A program made the translations under genes and the position numbers. Of a stretch of DNA of 64,000 nt, positions 35,359 through 44,398 are shown piece by piece. Numbering within the stretch: the stretch's first letter is position 1; each line of letters begins with the position of its first letter. Below the pieces are notes generated by a model, which was given only the letters and a program-made list of their open reading frames with translations, made no database searches and had not been told where the DNA came from. Source of the stretch: an uncultured Ruegeria sp. (GTDB taxonomy: Bacteria; Pseudomonadota; Alphaproteobacteria; Rhodobacterales; Rhodobacteraceae); NCBI RefSeq assembly GCF_947504215.1, contig NZ_CANNGO010000003.1, positions 290,052-354,051 of the forward strand, given 5' to 3'.

Positions 35359-36870
35359 TCAGATATCGAATTTGACGCCCTGCGCCAGAGGCAATTCGGC
35401 CGAATAGTTCACCGTGTTTGTCTGACGACGCATATAGGCCTTCCAAGCATCTGATCCGCTTTCACGCCCGCCGCCGGTTTCTTTCTCACCGCCAAACGCA
35501 CCACCGATTTCGGCACCCGACGGGCCGATATTGACGTTGGCAATACCACAATCCGATCCAGCGGCTGTCAGGAATTGTTCGGCCTCACGCATGTTCAACG
35601 TAAACACACAAGAGGACAGACCCTGCGGCACGTCATTCTGAATTTCCAGCGCCTCATCAAAATCGTCATAGCCCATGACATAGAGGATCGGGGCAAACGT
35701 TTCAGCCTTCACGGTCGCGGATTGACCGGGCATTTCGACAATCGCCGGCTCCATGTAAACACCAGCTGGTACACCGTCCGTCACGCGATTGCCGCCGAAC
35801 ACCGACCCGCCTTCGGCTTCGGCGGACTTCAGCGCTGCAGTCATTGCAGCGCCCGACGCCTCATCCACCAGCGGCCCGACCAGAATGCCTTCTGCCAGCG
35901 GATCGCCAATTGGCAGGCCAGCATAGGCCTTTTTCAGACGCGCGACCAATTCGTCCTTGATCGAGTTGTGAGCAATCAGCCGGCGCAATGTGGTACAACG
36001 CTGTCCTGCGGTGCCAACGGCCGAGAACACGATTGCGCGCACCGCCATTTCCAGATCGGCCGACGGGCCGACGATCATGGCGTTGTTGCCGCCCAGTTCC
36101 AAAATGCATTTGCCAAACCGCTGCGCCACAATCGGGGCAACTGCGCGGCCCATACGGGTGGAACCGGTAGCGGAAATGACCGGTACGTCCTCGCTGGCCA
36201 CCAATGCCTCGCCCAGCGCCGCACCGCCAACCAGCGTTTGCAACAGACCTTCGGGTGCGTCGCCAAATCGGACCAATGCACGTTCGAAAATCTTCTGACA
36301 GGCCATCGCGGTCAGCGGTGTTTTCTCGGACGGCTTCCAGATCACTGGATCACCGCACACCAAAGCCAATGCCGCGTTCCAGGACCAGACCGCGACCGGG
36401 AAGTTGAAGGCCGAGATTACGCCGACGGGACCGGCAGGATGCCATGTTTCCATCATCCGGTGACCGGGGCGTTCCGATGCAATGGTCAAACCGTAAAGCT
36501 GGCGTGACAGGCCCACGGCAAAGTCACAGATGTCAATCATCTCCTGCACTTCGCCCAAACCTTCGGAAGTGATCTTACCCGCTTCCCAGCTGACCAATGC
36601 GCCCAGATCTTCCTTGGCCTCGCGCAGTTCTTCGCCCAGCAGTCGGATAAGTTCACCCCGGCGCGGGGCTGGAACCGTACGCCACGCTTTGAAGGCCGCC
36701 TTGGAGCGGACAATTACCGCATCCATATCGCTGACCGGTGTTTCATGCACCTCGGCCAGCAGGCCACCGTCGATGGGCGAGGTCACCGGCAATGTGCCAC
36801 CGGTCAGTTCTGCCGTGGTCATATCCAGTTTTGCAAAGATGGTTTCTGCTGTCATTACAACGTCTTTCAT
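35359..36870 (-). CDS. amaB: L-2-aminoadipate-6-semialdehyde dehydrogenase (ALDH7 type)
   Basis: 503 residues. Oxidises aminoadipate semialdehyde to 2-aminoadipate in lysine breakdown. The catalytic Cys lies in AGQRCTTLRRL (about residue 290-295), base Glu in ELGGNNA. The C terminus, GIANVNIGPSGAEIGGAFGG followed by ETGGGRESGSDAWKAYMRR, is the ALDH7/antiquitin signature. The upstream partner is a saccharopine dehydrogenase-like enzyme, confirming a lysine route. ATG at 36870 is three bases after the upstream stop. Confidence 0.9.
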   Translation of the reverse strand: MKDVVMTAETIFAKLDMTTAELTGGTLPVTSPIDGGLLAEVHETPVSDMDAVIVRSKAAFKAWRTVPAPRRGELIRLLGEELREAKEDLGALVSWEAGKITSEGLGEVQEMIDICDFAVGLSRQLYGLTIASERPGHRMMETWHPAGPVGVISAFNFPVAVWSWNAALALVCGDPVIWKPSEKTPLTAMACQKIFERALVRFGDAPEGLLQTLVGGAALGEALVASEDVPVISATGSTRMGRAVAPIVAQRFGKCILELGGNNAMIVGPSADLEMAVRAIVFSAVGTAGQRCTTLRRLIAHNSIKDELVARLKKAYAGLPIGDPLAEGILVGPLVDEASGAAMTAALKSAEAEGGSVFGGNRVTDGVPAGVYMEPAIVEMPGQSATVKAETFAPILYVMGYDDFDEALEIQNDVPQGLSSCVFTLNMREAEQFLTAAGSDCGIANVNIGPSGAEIGGAFGGEKETGGGRESGSDAWKAYMRRQTNTVNYSAELPLAQGVKFDI

Positions 36871-36873
36871 GTC

Positions 36874-37980
36874 TCAAGCCGCCTTGTTTTGTTGGGTCAC
36901 ATCGCCGGCGCGATACAGCCGGCCAAACTCGGTGTTCAGGAAATCGGAGAGCTTCACCTGCTCCTGTCGGATAAATCCAGTGGACGGCAATGCGCCGGTG
37001 CGCATCAGATCCACCACGCCCAGCACACCTGCTGCGGTGGTGACCTGAATCGCGCTCCAGACCTGTCCGTTGATGGTGCGTGCAAAGGATTTATTGATCA
37101 GCGATTTCTCTCGCAGCTCACCGTTGATCAGGCCTTTGGCGGTGCAATAGACCAGCACCACATCCTGATCCGTGCGTGGCAGGGCGGATTCGAAAATCTC
37201 TTTCAAAAGGTCGCGACGATTTTCGAGACCAAGATCCTTGAGCAGCAGCTTCAGGATATCACAATGCCCCGGATACCGGATCGAGCGATAGGATACAGCA
37301 CGTGCCTTTCCGTCCAGCGTTTCGGGCAAGGTACCCAGACCACCTGAGGTATTGAAACACTCGTATTCTACGCCGTCATGACCCAGAACTTCGTAATCCT
37401 CCAGTGGTGCGGTCTTGACCAGTTTGCCATTCACAATGGCATCGCAGGGATTGCAGTATTCATTGATCAACCCATCGGTTGACCAGGTCAGATTGTATTT
37501 CAACGCGTTGGTCGGGTAGAGAGGCAGCGCCCCCACCCGCATATGCAGGCTGTCGATTTCATCGAACTCCGCCGCAAGCGACGCACCTGAAATCCCTACA
37601 AAGCCCGGCGCCAACCCGCATTGCGGCATAAAGGCCGTTTCACTGTCATCGGCAAGCGCGCGGACAGCGTTTGTGGCAGCCACATCCTCGGTCAAATCGA
37701 AGTAATGCGCGCCTGCATCCTTGGCGGCCTTGGCGATTGTTGGGGTCAGGAAAAAAGGCGCGGCAGAAATCACCGCATCAAATCCGGTCAGGCCTTGGGC
37801 CAGCCCGTCCGCGTCTTTGGCGTCGATCTGTTTCGTGGCGACGCCCAATTTGGCAATCTCGCCCAGCGCTTTCAGATCATGATCCGCGACAGTGACGCTG
37901 TAATTTGCTGAGCCTTTTAACAACGTGGCAATCATCTGCCCGATTTTGCCAGCCCCAACGACGCATACATTCCAGGACAT
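36874..37980 (-). CDS. Saccharopine dehydrogenase family protein (lysine 6-dehydrogenase-like)
   Basis: 368 residues. Rossmann start [17 protein letters not shown], then [15 protein letters not shown] and [14 protein letters not shown], as in Lys9/LysDH-type proteins. With AmaB immediately downstream it likely makes aminoadipate semialdehyde from lysine or saccharopine. The length fits lysine 6-dehydrogenase (about 370 residues) or saccharopine reductase; the sequence alone does not separate them. AGAGGAGG lies before the ATG. Confidence 0.85.
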   Translation of the reverse strand: MSWNVCVVGAGKIGQMIATLLKGSANYSVTVADHDLKALGEIAKLGVATKQIDAKDADGLAQGLTGFDAVISAAPFFLTPTIAKAAKDAGAHYFDLTEDVAATNAVRALADDSETAFMPQCGLAPGFVGISGASLAAEFDEIDSLHMRVGALPLYPTNALKYNLTWSTDGLINEYCNPCDAIVNGKLVKTAPLEDYEVLGHDGVEYECFNTSGGLGTLPETLDGKARAVSYRSIRYPGHCDILKLLLKDLGLENRRDLLKEIFESALPRTDQDVVLVYCTAKGLINGELREKSLINKSFARTINGQVWSAIQVTTAAGVLGVVDLMRTGALPSTGFIRQEQVKLSDFLNTEFGRLYRAGDVTQQNKAA

Positions 37981-38039
37981 TGCGTGCCTCCTCTTGGTGT
38001 TTCCTAAGAGAATGAAGCAGCAAGCGGCCGTTTCAGAGG

Positions 38040-38100
38040 GTCAATCTTGACGAAATCAACTGTCAATCCGTCTAAGTGACGGAAATATTGACGAATTGAC
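38040..38100. promoter_or_regulatory. Cluster of TTGAC/GTCAA repeats upstream of the lysine operon
   Basis: GTCAATCTTGAC (38040-38051), TTGAC...GTCAA (38047-38066), CCGTCTAAGTGACGG (38068-38082) and ATTGACGAATTGAC (38087-38100) crowd 61 bases upstream of the saccharopine dehydrogenase-like gene. Several TTGAC copies in both orientations look like multiple weak sites of an Lrp/AsnC- or MerR-type regulator, which is not in the window. Confidence 0.4.
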
Positions 38101-38222
38101 TGCGCCCGTTATTCGAGTAGGCCCCAGATGGAATTGGTTCAGTCATCACGAAGTGCCCTGGGTGTATCGGACTAGATGCACCCAAGGCTTTCTAGTCTTC
38201 TCGACTTAACGCAGGGCTTGGC

Positions 38223-39218
38223 TTAAAGCCTTTTCCCGTCCTCGCCAAAGGACAGAACTTTGGCCTGATCAAAGCTGATACCGACTTCCGCGCCGGGCAA
38301 CACGTCGTGCTGGCCAAAAGCACGAACTGTAAAGGGCTTGTCTGTGCCAATATTGATCATCGCATTTGTGTCGGCGCCCAGCTTTTCAACATGGATCACA
38401 GTCCCGTTTAGCTGCCCGGTCTGACCAAGCTGAGCGTATTCCGGGCGAATGCCAATAAACGTCCCTGTGTTGCCGCCAATCATATCAGCGGGCACAAAAT
38501 TCATCGCGGGCGATCCAATGAATTCGGCGACAAACCGATTGGCTGGGTCGTTGTACAACTCCATCGGGCTGCCGATTTGTTCGACCCGGCCATCCCGCAG
38601 GACAACGATCTTGTCGGCAAGTGTCATCGCTTCGGTCTGATCGTGGGTCACGTAGATCATGCTGGCATCCAGCTGACGGTGAAGATTGGCAATCTCGACC
38701 CTTGTATTCAGGCGCAGCGCCGCGTCGAGGTTGGATAATGGCTCGTCAAACAGGAACAGTTTGGGGTTGCGCACAATTGCGCGCCCGATGGCAACCCGCT
38801 GACGCTGTCCGCCGGACAGCTCGGCCGGGCGCCGGTCCAGATAGGGTTCCAGCGACAGCATCCGGCTCGCCTCGGCGATCCGCCGCTCGATCTCATCTTT
38901 GGGATGGCCCGCCTGTTTCAGGCCCAACACCATGTTGCCCCGCACGGTCAGATGCGGATACAGCGCGTAGGATTGGAACACCATGGCGATCCCGCGCTTG
39001 GCGGGTGGCACGTCATTGACCTGCTGGCCGTCGATTTCAACTGTGCCCGAGGTGGCGTCTTCTAGCCCGGCAATCACCCTGAGAAGGGTTGATTTACCGC
39101 ACCCCGAAGGGCCGACAAACACAACGAATTCGTTTTCCTCGACAGTCAGATCGATGTTCTTCAGAACGTCCACCTTTCCAAAGGACTTGCACACATTGCT
39201 CAGCGTCAGGGCGGTCAC
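38223..39218 (-). CDS. Sugar ABC transporter ATP-binding protein (UgpC/MalK type)
   Basis: 331 residues. Walker A GPSGCGKST (residue about 36), Q-loop FQSYALYPHLTV, signature LSGGQRQR, Walker B LFLFDEP, H-loop THDQTEAM, then a TOBE/MalK C-terminal regulatory domain. Cytoplasmic ATPase of the importer whose permeases and binding protein lie upstream in the same operon. One base from the Gfo/Idh gene's stop, so co-translated. Start ATG at 39218. Confidence 0.94.
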   Translation of the reverse strand: MTALTLSNVCKSFGKVDVLKNIDLTVEENEFVVFVGPSGCGKSTLLRVIAGLEDATSGTVEIDGQQVNDVPPAKRGIAMVFQSYALYPHLTVRGNMVLGLKQAGHPKDEIERRIAEASRMLSLEPYLDRRPAELSGGQRQRVAIGRAIVRNPKLFLFDEPLSNLDAALRLNTRVEIANLHRQLDASMIYVTHDQTEAMTLADKIVVLRDGRVEQIGSPMELYNDPANRFVAEFIGSPAMNFVPADMIGGNTGTFIGIRPEYAQLGQTGQLNGTVIHVEKLGADTNAMINIGTDKPFTVRAFGQHDVLPGAEVGISFDQAKVLSFGEDGKRL

Positions 39219-39219
39219 G

Positions 39220-40248
39220 TCATGTCTCCTTCAGGTCGACCGGCTGGCCGGTTCGTATACTTTCGTCGGCGGCAAGGCAGATGCGCAGCGATTGCACTGC
39301 GTCGCTCATATGGCGGGTCAGATCGATGTCCTGGGCAATCGCCTGCAGCATGTAGGCTTGCTCGGCATCGCACAGCTGTTGATGACCCGGTTCGCCGTCC
39401 ATTTCGATCAGGGTGTCTCCGTCAGGTCGATGGATCAGAATGCCACCAACTTTGGTGTGGCCGTCCACATCATCTGAGTCACCCTTGTTGCCTTCGGTGA
39501 TCGACACGGCACCGTTGGGTGAGACGATGTCTTTCACGAAGAACGCCGTTTCAGACATCATCGGGCCCCATCCGGCCTCGTACCAACCCACCGAACCATC
39601 TTCGAAGACAACCTGAAACTGGCCGTAATTATACATATCCGGCGCTATTTCATCAGACAGGCGCAGGCCCATTCCGTTTACACGAATGGGCAGCGCTTCT
39701 GTGATTTGGCACATCACATCGACATAGTGGACGCCACAGTCGACGATGGGGGACGTGGTCTGCATCAGCGCCTTGTGAGTTTCCCATGTCGGGCCAGTCG
39801 ACTGCTGATTCAGGTTCAGGCGAAAGACATATGGCCCGCCCAGATCGCGCGCCTCGGAAATCAACCGCATCCAGGACGGGTGGTGGCGCAGAATGTACCC
39901 AACGACCAGCTTACGATTGGTCTCAACTGCTTTGGCAACAACACGACGAGCATCCTCAACCGTCGTTGCCAGCGGCTTTTCGACAAACACATGCGCGCCA
40001 GCCTCCATCGCCGCGCAGGCATAGTCAGCATGGCTGTCCGAATAGGTCGCAATTACCGCGAGATCGGGTTTGGTCTCGGCCAGTGCAGTGTGGAAATCAG
40101 TGTAGACCGGATAGCCTTGCAGATCAGTGTGAGTTACCTCACCTGATCGATTCACCAACCCAGCAATTTCTGCGTCGGAATGGTGATGATGGGCCAGCGC
40201 GTGGCTAAGACCCATATTGCCCAAACCTGCGATCAAAACGCGGATCAT
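39220..40248 (-). CDS. Gfo/Idh/MocA family oxidoreductase
   Basis: 342 residues. NAD(P)-binding Rossmann domain with GLGNMGLSHALAHH, the conserved EKPLATT (about residue 95) and a C-terminal GFO_IDH_MocA dimer domain; PIVDCGVHYVDVM carries the metal-free-type Asp/His pair. Family members are sugar or inositol dehydrogenases; some act as redox-dependent glycosidases. Sits inside the amino-sugar ABC operon, so its substrate is probably the imported sugar. ATG overlaps the permease stop by four bases. Confidence 0.88.
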   Translation of the reverse strand: MIRVLIAGLGNMGLSHALAHHHHSDAEIAGLVNRSGEVTHTDLQGYPVYTDFHTALAETKPDLAVIATYSDSHADYACAAMEAGAHVFVEKPLATTVEDARRVVAKAVETNRKLVVGYILRHHPSWMRLISEARDLGGPYVFRLNLNQQSTGPTWETHKALMQTTSPIVDCGVHYVDVMCQITEALPIRVNGMGLRLSDEIAPDMYNYGQFQVVFEDGSVGWYEAGWGPMMSETAFFVKDIVSPNGAVSITEGNKGDSDDVDGHTKVGGILIHRPDGDTLIEMDGEPGHQQLCDAEQAYMLQAIAQDIDLTRHMSDAVQSLRICLAADESIRTGQPVDLKET

Positions 40249-41084
40249 TTGACCGCCCCTGACGTGATGCCGCGGATCAGTTGCCGCGAGAAGATCACGT
40301 AGAGAACCATGACCGGCAGGATCGCCATGCTTAGCGCAGACAGAACAGCGTTCCAGTCCGTGACGAACTGTCCGATGAAGACCTGACTGCCCAGTGTGAG
40401 CGTCTTGGTTTCTTCTGCCGGGGCCAGGATCAGCGGGAACCACAAGTCGTTCCAGATCGGGATCATGTTGAACACAGCGACGGTTGCCATGGCTGGACGG
40501 ACCAGCGGCAGGACCAACCGGAAGAAGATGGTATATTCGCTCAGCCCATCAATGCGGCCTGCGTTTTTCAGATCGTCGCTGACCTGGCGCATGAACTCAG
40601 ACAGGATGAATACGGCCAGCGGCAGACCTTGCGCGGTATAAACAAGGATCAGGGCCATCAGCGAGTTCACAAGCCCCGTTGCCACCATCATGTCAAGGAT
40701 CGCCACCGTGCCGATACGGATCGGGATCATGATGCCCAGCGCCAGATAGAGGCCCATCAAAGTATTGCCCTTGAACCGATACTCGCTAAGCGCAAAGGCC
40801 GCCATCGCGCCGAACAAAAGGATGAAGAACAACGACGCCACCGTGACGATCATCGAGTTCTGGAAGTACAGGAAGAAATCCCCCTGTTTCATCACCGTCT
40901 GGTAGCCAATCATCGAAAACGTGTCGGCATCAGGCAAAGCCAGCGGCTCGCGAAAGATCGCCTTACGGGATTTGAAGCTGTTGATCACGATCACAAAGAC
41001 CGGGAAAAGCGCGATCAATGTGTACAGGATCAGCGCGCCGTGCATCGCGGCAATGTTGAACGGGTTTCTGCGGGCTTTGTTCAT
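40245..41084 (-). CDS. Carbohydrate ABC transporter permease (MalG type)
   Basis: 279 residues with six predicted transmembrane helices and the EAA coupling loop (NAGRIDGLSEYTIFFRLVLPLVRP near residue 195). Inner-membrane subunit of a CUT1 sugar importer. The ATG at 41084 is preferred to 41090 because GAGGGA then lies six bases upstream. Eleven bases after the other permease. Confidence 0.94.
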   Translation of the reverse strand: MNKARRNPFNIAAMHGALILYTLIALFPVFVIVINSFKSRKAIFREPLALPDADTFSMIGYQTVMKQGDFFLYFQNSMIVTVASLFFILLFGAMAAFALSEYRFKGNTLMGLYLALGIMIPIRIGTVAILDMMVATGLVNSLMALILVYTAQGLPLAVFILSEFMRQVSDDLKNAGRIDGLSEYTIFFRLVLPLVRPAMATVAVFNMIPIWNDLWFPLILAPAEETKTLTLGSQVFIGQFVTDWNAVLSALSMAILPVMVLYVIFSRQLIRGITSGAVK

Positions 41085-41094
41085 GGTCATTCCC

Positions 41095-42009
41095 TCAGAA
41101 TTGATAGCGGCGGATACGGGTCTGGATCAGGAACAAATACATGCAGACCCCTGCCAGGATGATGAAGAACATGCCCGTCGCGATGGCCGACCCCATATGA
41201 GGATCCCCCAGTTGCAGCTGAAACCCGAAGAAGGTGCGATACATGAAGGTGCCCAGAATATCGGTCGAGAAATCCGGCCCCGCCAGCGCACCCTGTGCGG
41301 CATAGATCAAGTCAAACGCGTTGAAATTGCCAACAAATGTCAGGATCGAAATGATGCCGATCGATGGCAGGATCAGCGGCAATTTGATCTTCCAGAACGC
41401 GGCCAGACCAGTGATCCCTTCGACCTCGGCCGCCTCCAGAATTTCTTCTGGGATCGACAGAAGGGCGGCATAGATCAGCATCATCGGGATCCCGATGAAT
41501 TGCCAGACCGAGACCAGCGCCAGTGTGGTCAGCGCGTATTCTTCCTTGCCCAACCAGGGCGCATACAGGGATTTCAACCCGATCGCGGACAGCATGTCTG
41601 GCGCGATCCCCCAGATTGGCGACAGGATCAGTTTCCAGGCAAAGCCAACGATCACAAATGACAGGATTGTCGGGATAAAGATGGCAGAGCGGTAGAAGGC
41701 TGCAAATCGCAAACGCGGGTGGGACAGCATTGCAGCCAAAACGATCCCAATGGGGTTTTGAACCAGCATGTGGATGAAGAAGAACCAGAAATTATTCCCC
41801 AAGGCATTCCAGAACGCGTCAGACCACAGCGGGTCGCCAAACAGGGTGCGGAAGTTGTCCAGCCCAACAAACACACGGGACTGATCGACCTCGGTATACA
41901 GCGCCAAACGCAATGTATTGAAAAGCGGAAAGACCATCACGGCCGAGTAGACGAGCACTGCGGGCGCAAGAAAAACCACGATGTGCCATTTGATGCGGCT
42001 GCTGCCCAT
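41095..42009 (-). CDS. Sugar ABC transporter permease (MalF type)
   Basis: 304 residues, six or seven transmembrane helices and the EAA loop (EAAEVEGITGLAAFWKIKLPLILP near residue 205). Partners the MalG-type permease. Separated from the binding-protein gene upstream by a long perfect hairpin, typical of an operon where the binding protein is made in excess. Confidence 0.94.
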   Translation of the reverse strand: MGSSRIKWHIVVFLAPAVLVYSAVMVFPLFNTLRLALYTEVDQSRVFVGLDNFRTLFGDPLWSDAFWNALGNNFWFFFIHMLVQNPIGIVLAAMLSHPRLRFAAFYRSAIFIPTILSFVIVGFAWKLILSPIWGIAPDMLSAIGLKSLYAPWLGKEEYALTTLALVSVWQFIGIPMMLIYAALLSIPEEILEAAEVEGITGLAAFWKIKLPLILPSIGIISILTFVGNFNAFDLIYAAQGALAGPDFSTDILGTFMYRTFFGFQLQLGDPHMGSAIATGMFFIILAGVCMYLFLIQTRIRRYQF

Positions 42010-42031
42010 AACGTGCCTCTACGGTTCAGGG

Positions 42032-42055
42032 TGGTTCCGGCCTTAAGGCCGGAAC
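42032..42055 (-). terminator. Intercistronic hairpin between binding-protein and permease genes
   Basis: GGTTCCGGCC-TTAA-GGCCGGAACC is a perfect 24-bp palindrome, 21 bases after the binding-protein stop and 22 bases before the permease start. As in other ABC operons it probably protects the upstream message from 3' decay or ends most transcripts. Confidence 0.7.
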
Positions 42056-42076
42056 CGGTTTCAAGTGAGTGGTGGA

Positions 42077-43327
42077 TTATTGATGGGGCGCGTACCAGGT
42101 GGCCAAGCCATCCTGCAGCCGCTTGCCTGCATCCTCGGGGCTTTCTTCACCTTTGATCACCTGAACCGAGGCGTTCCAGGTTTCGTTTTCAAGGTTCGGC
42201 GTTCCGCGCGACAGGATTTGATAGGTCGAACGGATGGTCGACCCACACTCTCCGCGCCAGCTGACGAATTCCTGAGCCAGCGGGTCCTCCATGGCAACAT
42301 CGAAGTTCGAAAGCGAGAAGAAGCCTGGCAGCGCGTTTGCATAGATCGTTGCAAACTCTTCTGATCCAACCCAATCAAGGAAGGTCCGGGCAGCCTCGGC
42401 GTTGGGGGAGGCGGCATTCATGCCAATGGCAATATCCGTGTGGTCCGAGATATAGCAATCGTCGCCTGCGTTCGGAACCGGCGGTTTGAAGGCGCCCATT
42501 TCGAAATCAGCCAGATTGTTGAAACCGCTGATTTCCCAACTGCCCGCCGGATAAACGGCCGCGCGACCCAGTGTGAACAGGTTCTGACTGTCGGGATAAG
42601 TCTGTGCCTCATACCCGTCGCCCAGATACTCACCCCATTTGGCCAACTGGCGATACGGCGCCACCCAGGCCTCATCCGTCAGCTTCTGCGAGCCGTCGAT
42701 CAAAGCCAGACGGCCTTCTTCGCCTTTCCAGTAGTTCGGGCCGACGTTGTTATAGCCCATCGTCGCCGCTTCCCACTGGTCATTGGTACCCATGGCCATC
42801 GGAATATAGTTACCGTCTTCCTTGATCTTGCCCAACACTTCAAAGAATTCCGCCTCGGTTGTCGGAACAGACAGCCCCAATTCGGCAAAGGCGTCTTTGT
42901 TGTAGATGAAGCCATGGATCACAGACGCCATAGGAACACAGAACGTGGCCGAGCCATCATCGGACTGCCAGGCGGATTTTGCGACGTCCGAGAAATTGGC
43001 CATACCGCCCAGATCGGACAGGTCAGCCAGATGGCCAGCATCATAAAGACCCAAAGATGTATCGAATGGGCGGCATGTGATCAGATCACCGGCCGAGCCT
43101 GCATCCAGCTTGGCATTCAGCGCCGCATTGTATTCTGCCGGGGCAGATGGTGAGAATTTGATCTTGATATCCGGGTTCTGCGCTTCAAACGCCGGTATGA
43201 TCTTCTCCTGCCAAAGTGCCAGGTCATCATTGCGCCAGCTTTCGATGGTTAGCACCGTTTCGGCCTGTGCCGCACCGGCCAAGGCCGATGACGCCAGCAA
43301 AATTACAGTAAGCGATGTTTTTCTCAT
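42077..43327 (-). CDS. Extracellular sugar-binding protein (ABC importer, CUT1)
   Basis: 416 residues with a signal peptide (MRKTSLTVILLASSALAGAAQA). SBP_bac_1 fold: TVLTIESWRNDD, FEAQNPDIKIKFS, GDLITCRPFD and FLDWVGSEEFA. Periplasmic ligand receptor for the importer. Ligand not deducible by eye, but the neighbouring MurQ, kinase and NagA genes point to an amino sugar or amino-sugar disaccharide. ATG preceded by a GGGAGAGAAGACC run. Confidence 0.9.
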   Translation of the reverse strand: MRKTSLTVILLASSALAGAAQAETVLTIESWRNDDLALWQEKIIPAFEAQNPDIKIKFSPSAPAEYNAALNAKLDAGSAGDLITCRPFDTSLGLYDAGHLADLSDLGGMANFSDVAKSAWQSDDGSATFCVPMASVIHGFIYNKDAFAELGLSVPTTEAEFFEVLGKIKEDGNYIPMAMGTNDQWEAATMGYNNVGPNYWKGEEGRLALIDGSQKLTDEAWVAPYRQLAKWGEYLGDGYEAQTYPDSQNLFTLGRAAVYPAGSWEISGFNNLADFEMGAFKPPVPNAGDDCYISDHTDIAIGMNAASPNAEAARTFLDWVGSEEFATIYANALPGFFSLSNFDVAMEDPLAQEFVSWRGECGSTIRSTYQILSRGTPNLENETWNASVQVIKGEESPEDAGKRLQDGLATWYAPHQ

Positions 43328-43356
43328 GGTCTTCTCTCCCTAGTGTTTGTTGTCAT

Positions 43357-44238
43357 TCACAATTGCTCAAGCGCGGGACGCAAATGCCCGCCGGATTGGG
43401 CCAACATCTGATCCGCTTGCGTTACAGTGGTTGCGCCGGCCGCCAACAAGATGGCCGGCTTCAAGTTCCCTGCGGCCTTATGTAATGCCAGGCTCGCCTC
43501 GGCATCTGAAACGCCGGCGATCTTCTTGATTATCCCCTCTGCGCGTTGGCGCAGTTTGCGATTATCCGCGACAACATTCACCATCATGCCGTCGTGAACA
43601 TGACCCAGCCGAATGCCCATCAGCGTCGACATCATGTTCAACGCCACCTTTTGTGCGGTGGCCGCCCCCATCCGAGTGGAGCCTGCGATCAATTCTGGCG
43701 GCGTGTTCAGGAAAATCGCGCAATCCGCGTGCTCGAATAAGGGAGCGTCATTGTTGTTAGCTATGCAGATAATCTTGGCGCCAGCACTGCGGGCGTGACG
43801 CACAAAATCAAGCGGAAAAGGTGTGGAACCGCTGGCGGATATGGCAATAACCGCATCCCCCGACCGTACCCCTGCCGACGCCACCTTGGCTGCATCGACA
43901 TCATCTTCTGTATGACCCGGCATTTCGGCCCCAGTCGGAATTCCGCCAGCCATGGAAATTGAGATGGACTCGGGTGACAGGCCGTAAGTGCCGGGCAATT
44001 CCGCACCATCGGCAAGACCCATCAACCCTGAAGATCCAGCAGCAACATAGTGTATGCGTCCACCGTTCTTGATCGCGTTCGAAAGAAGTGCCGCGCCCTG
44101 CGACAGCCCCGCCAGACACCCGTCCAAACCGTTCAATGCAGCCTTTTGCGCATCAAGCAAGCAGGCGAGCACGTCGGCATCGGAACGCAAATCCAATCCC
44201 TTCGTTCCCTCACCCAGCATTTCAGTTTGCGGCAGCAT
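43357..44238 (-). CDS. murQ: N-acetylmuramic acid 6-phosphate etherase (MurQ-like SIS protein)
   Basis: 293 residues. MurQ cleaves MurNAc-6-P to GlcNAc-6-P and lactate. SIS domain with GRIHYVAAGSSGLMGLADGAELPGTYG matching the MurQ core (a Glu in GAELPGTYG aligns to a catalytic Glu; a second catalytic acidic site GHTEDDVDAA is also present), then ISASGSTPF and ELIAGSTRMGAATAQKVALNM. Divergences from the canonical RLG segment leave some doubt, hence -like. First gene of the minus-strand amino-sugar operon, divergent from the kinase gene. GGGGG lies before the ATG. Confidence 0.8.
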   Translation of the reverse strand: MLPQTEMLGEGTKGLDLRSDADVLACLLDAQKAALNGLDGCLAGLSQGAALLSNAIKNGGRIHYVAAGSSGLMGLADGAELPGTYGLSPESISISMAGGIPTGAEMPGHTEDDVDAAKVASAGVRSGDAVIAISASGSTPFPLDFVRHARSAGAKIICIANNNDAPLFEHADCAIFLNTPPELIAGSTRMGAATAQKVALNMMSTLMGIRLGHVHDGMMVNVVADNRKLRQRAEGIIKKIAGVSDAEASLALHKAAGNLKPAILLAAGATTVTQADQMLAQSGGHLRPALEQL

Positions 44239-44258
44239 ATGATTCCCCCTTGGTATGC

Positions 44259-44283
44259 CATATAATACCTATACAATACCTTT
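44259..44283 (-). promoter_or_regulatory. GntR operator, copy 1, at the murQ promoter
   Basis: On the minus strand AAAGGTATTGTATAGGTATTATATG, about 20 bases upstream of the murQ start. Almost the same sequence appears on the plus strand at 44373-44398, at the kinase start. Confidence 0.65.
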
Positions 44284-44372
44284 TGTCTATACCAGCCTTT
44301 GAATTTTCCCTATTTCAGCCGATTTCTCGAGATTTTCCGGATAATTTTCTGCAAAGGTCTTTTTTTCAGCCG

Positions 44373-44398
44373 AAAGGTATTGTAAAGGTATCTATATG
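44373..44398 (+). promoter_or_regulatory. GntR operator, copy 2, over the kinase start codon
   Basis: AAAGGTATTGTAAAGGTATCTATATG ends at the ATG of the kinase gene and overlaps its ribosome-binding site. It repeats copy 1 almost base for base. A regulator bound here could block both transcription and translation of the plus-strand operon. Confidence 0.65.
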
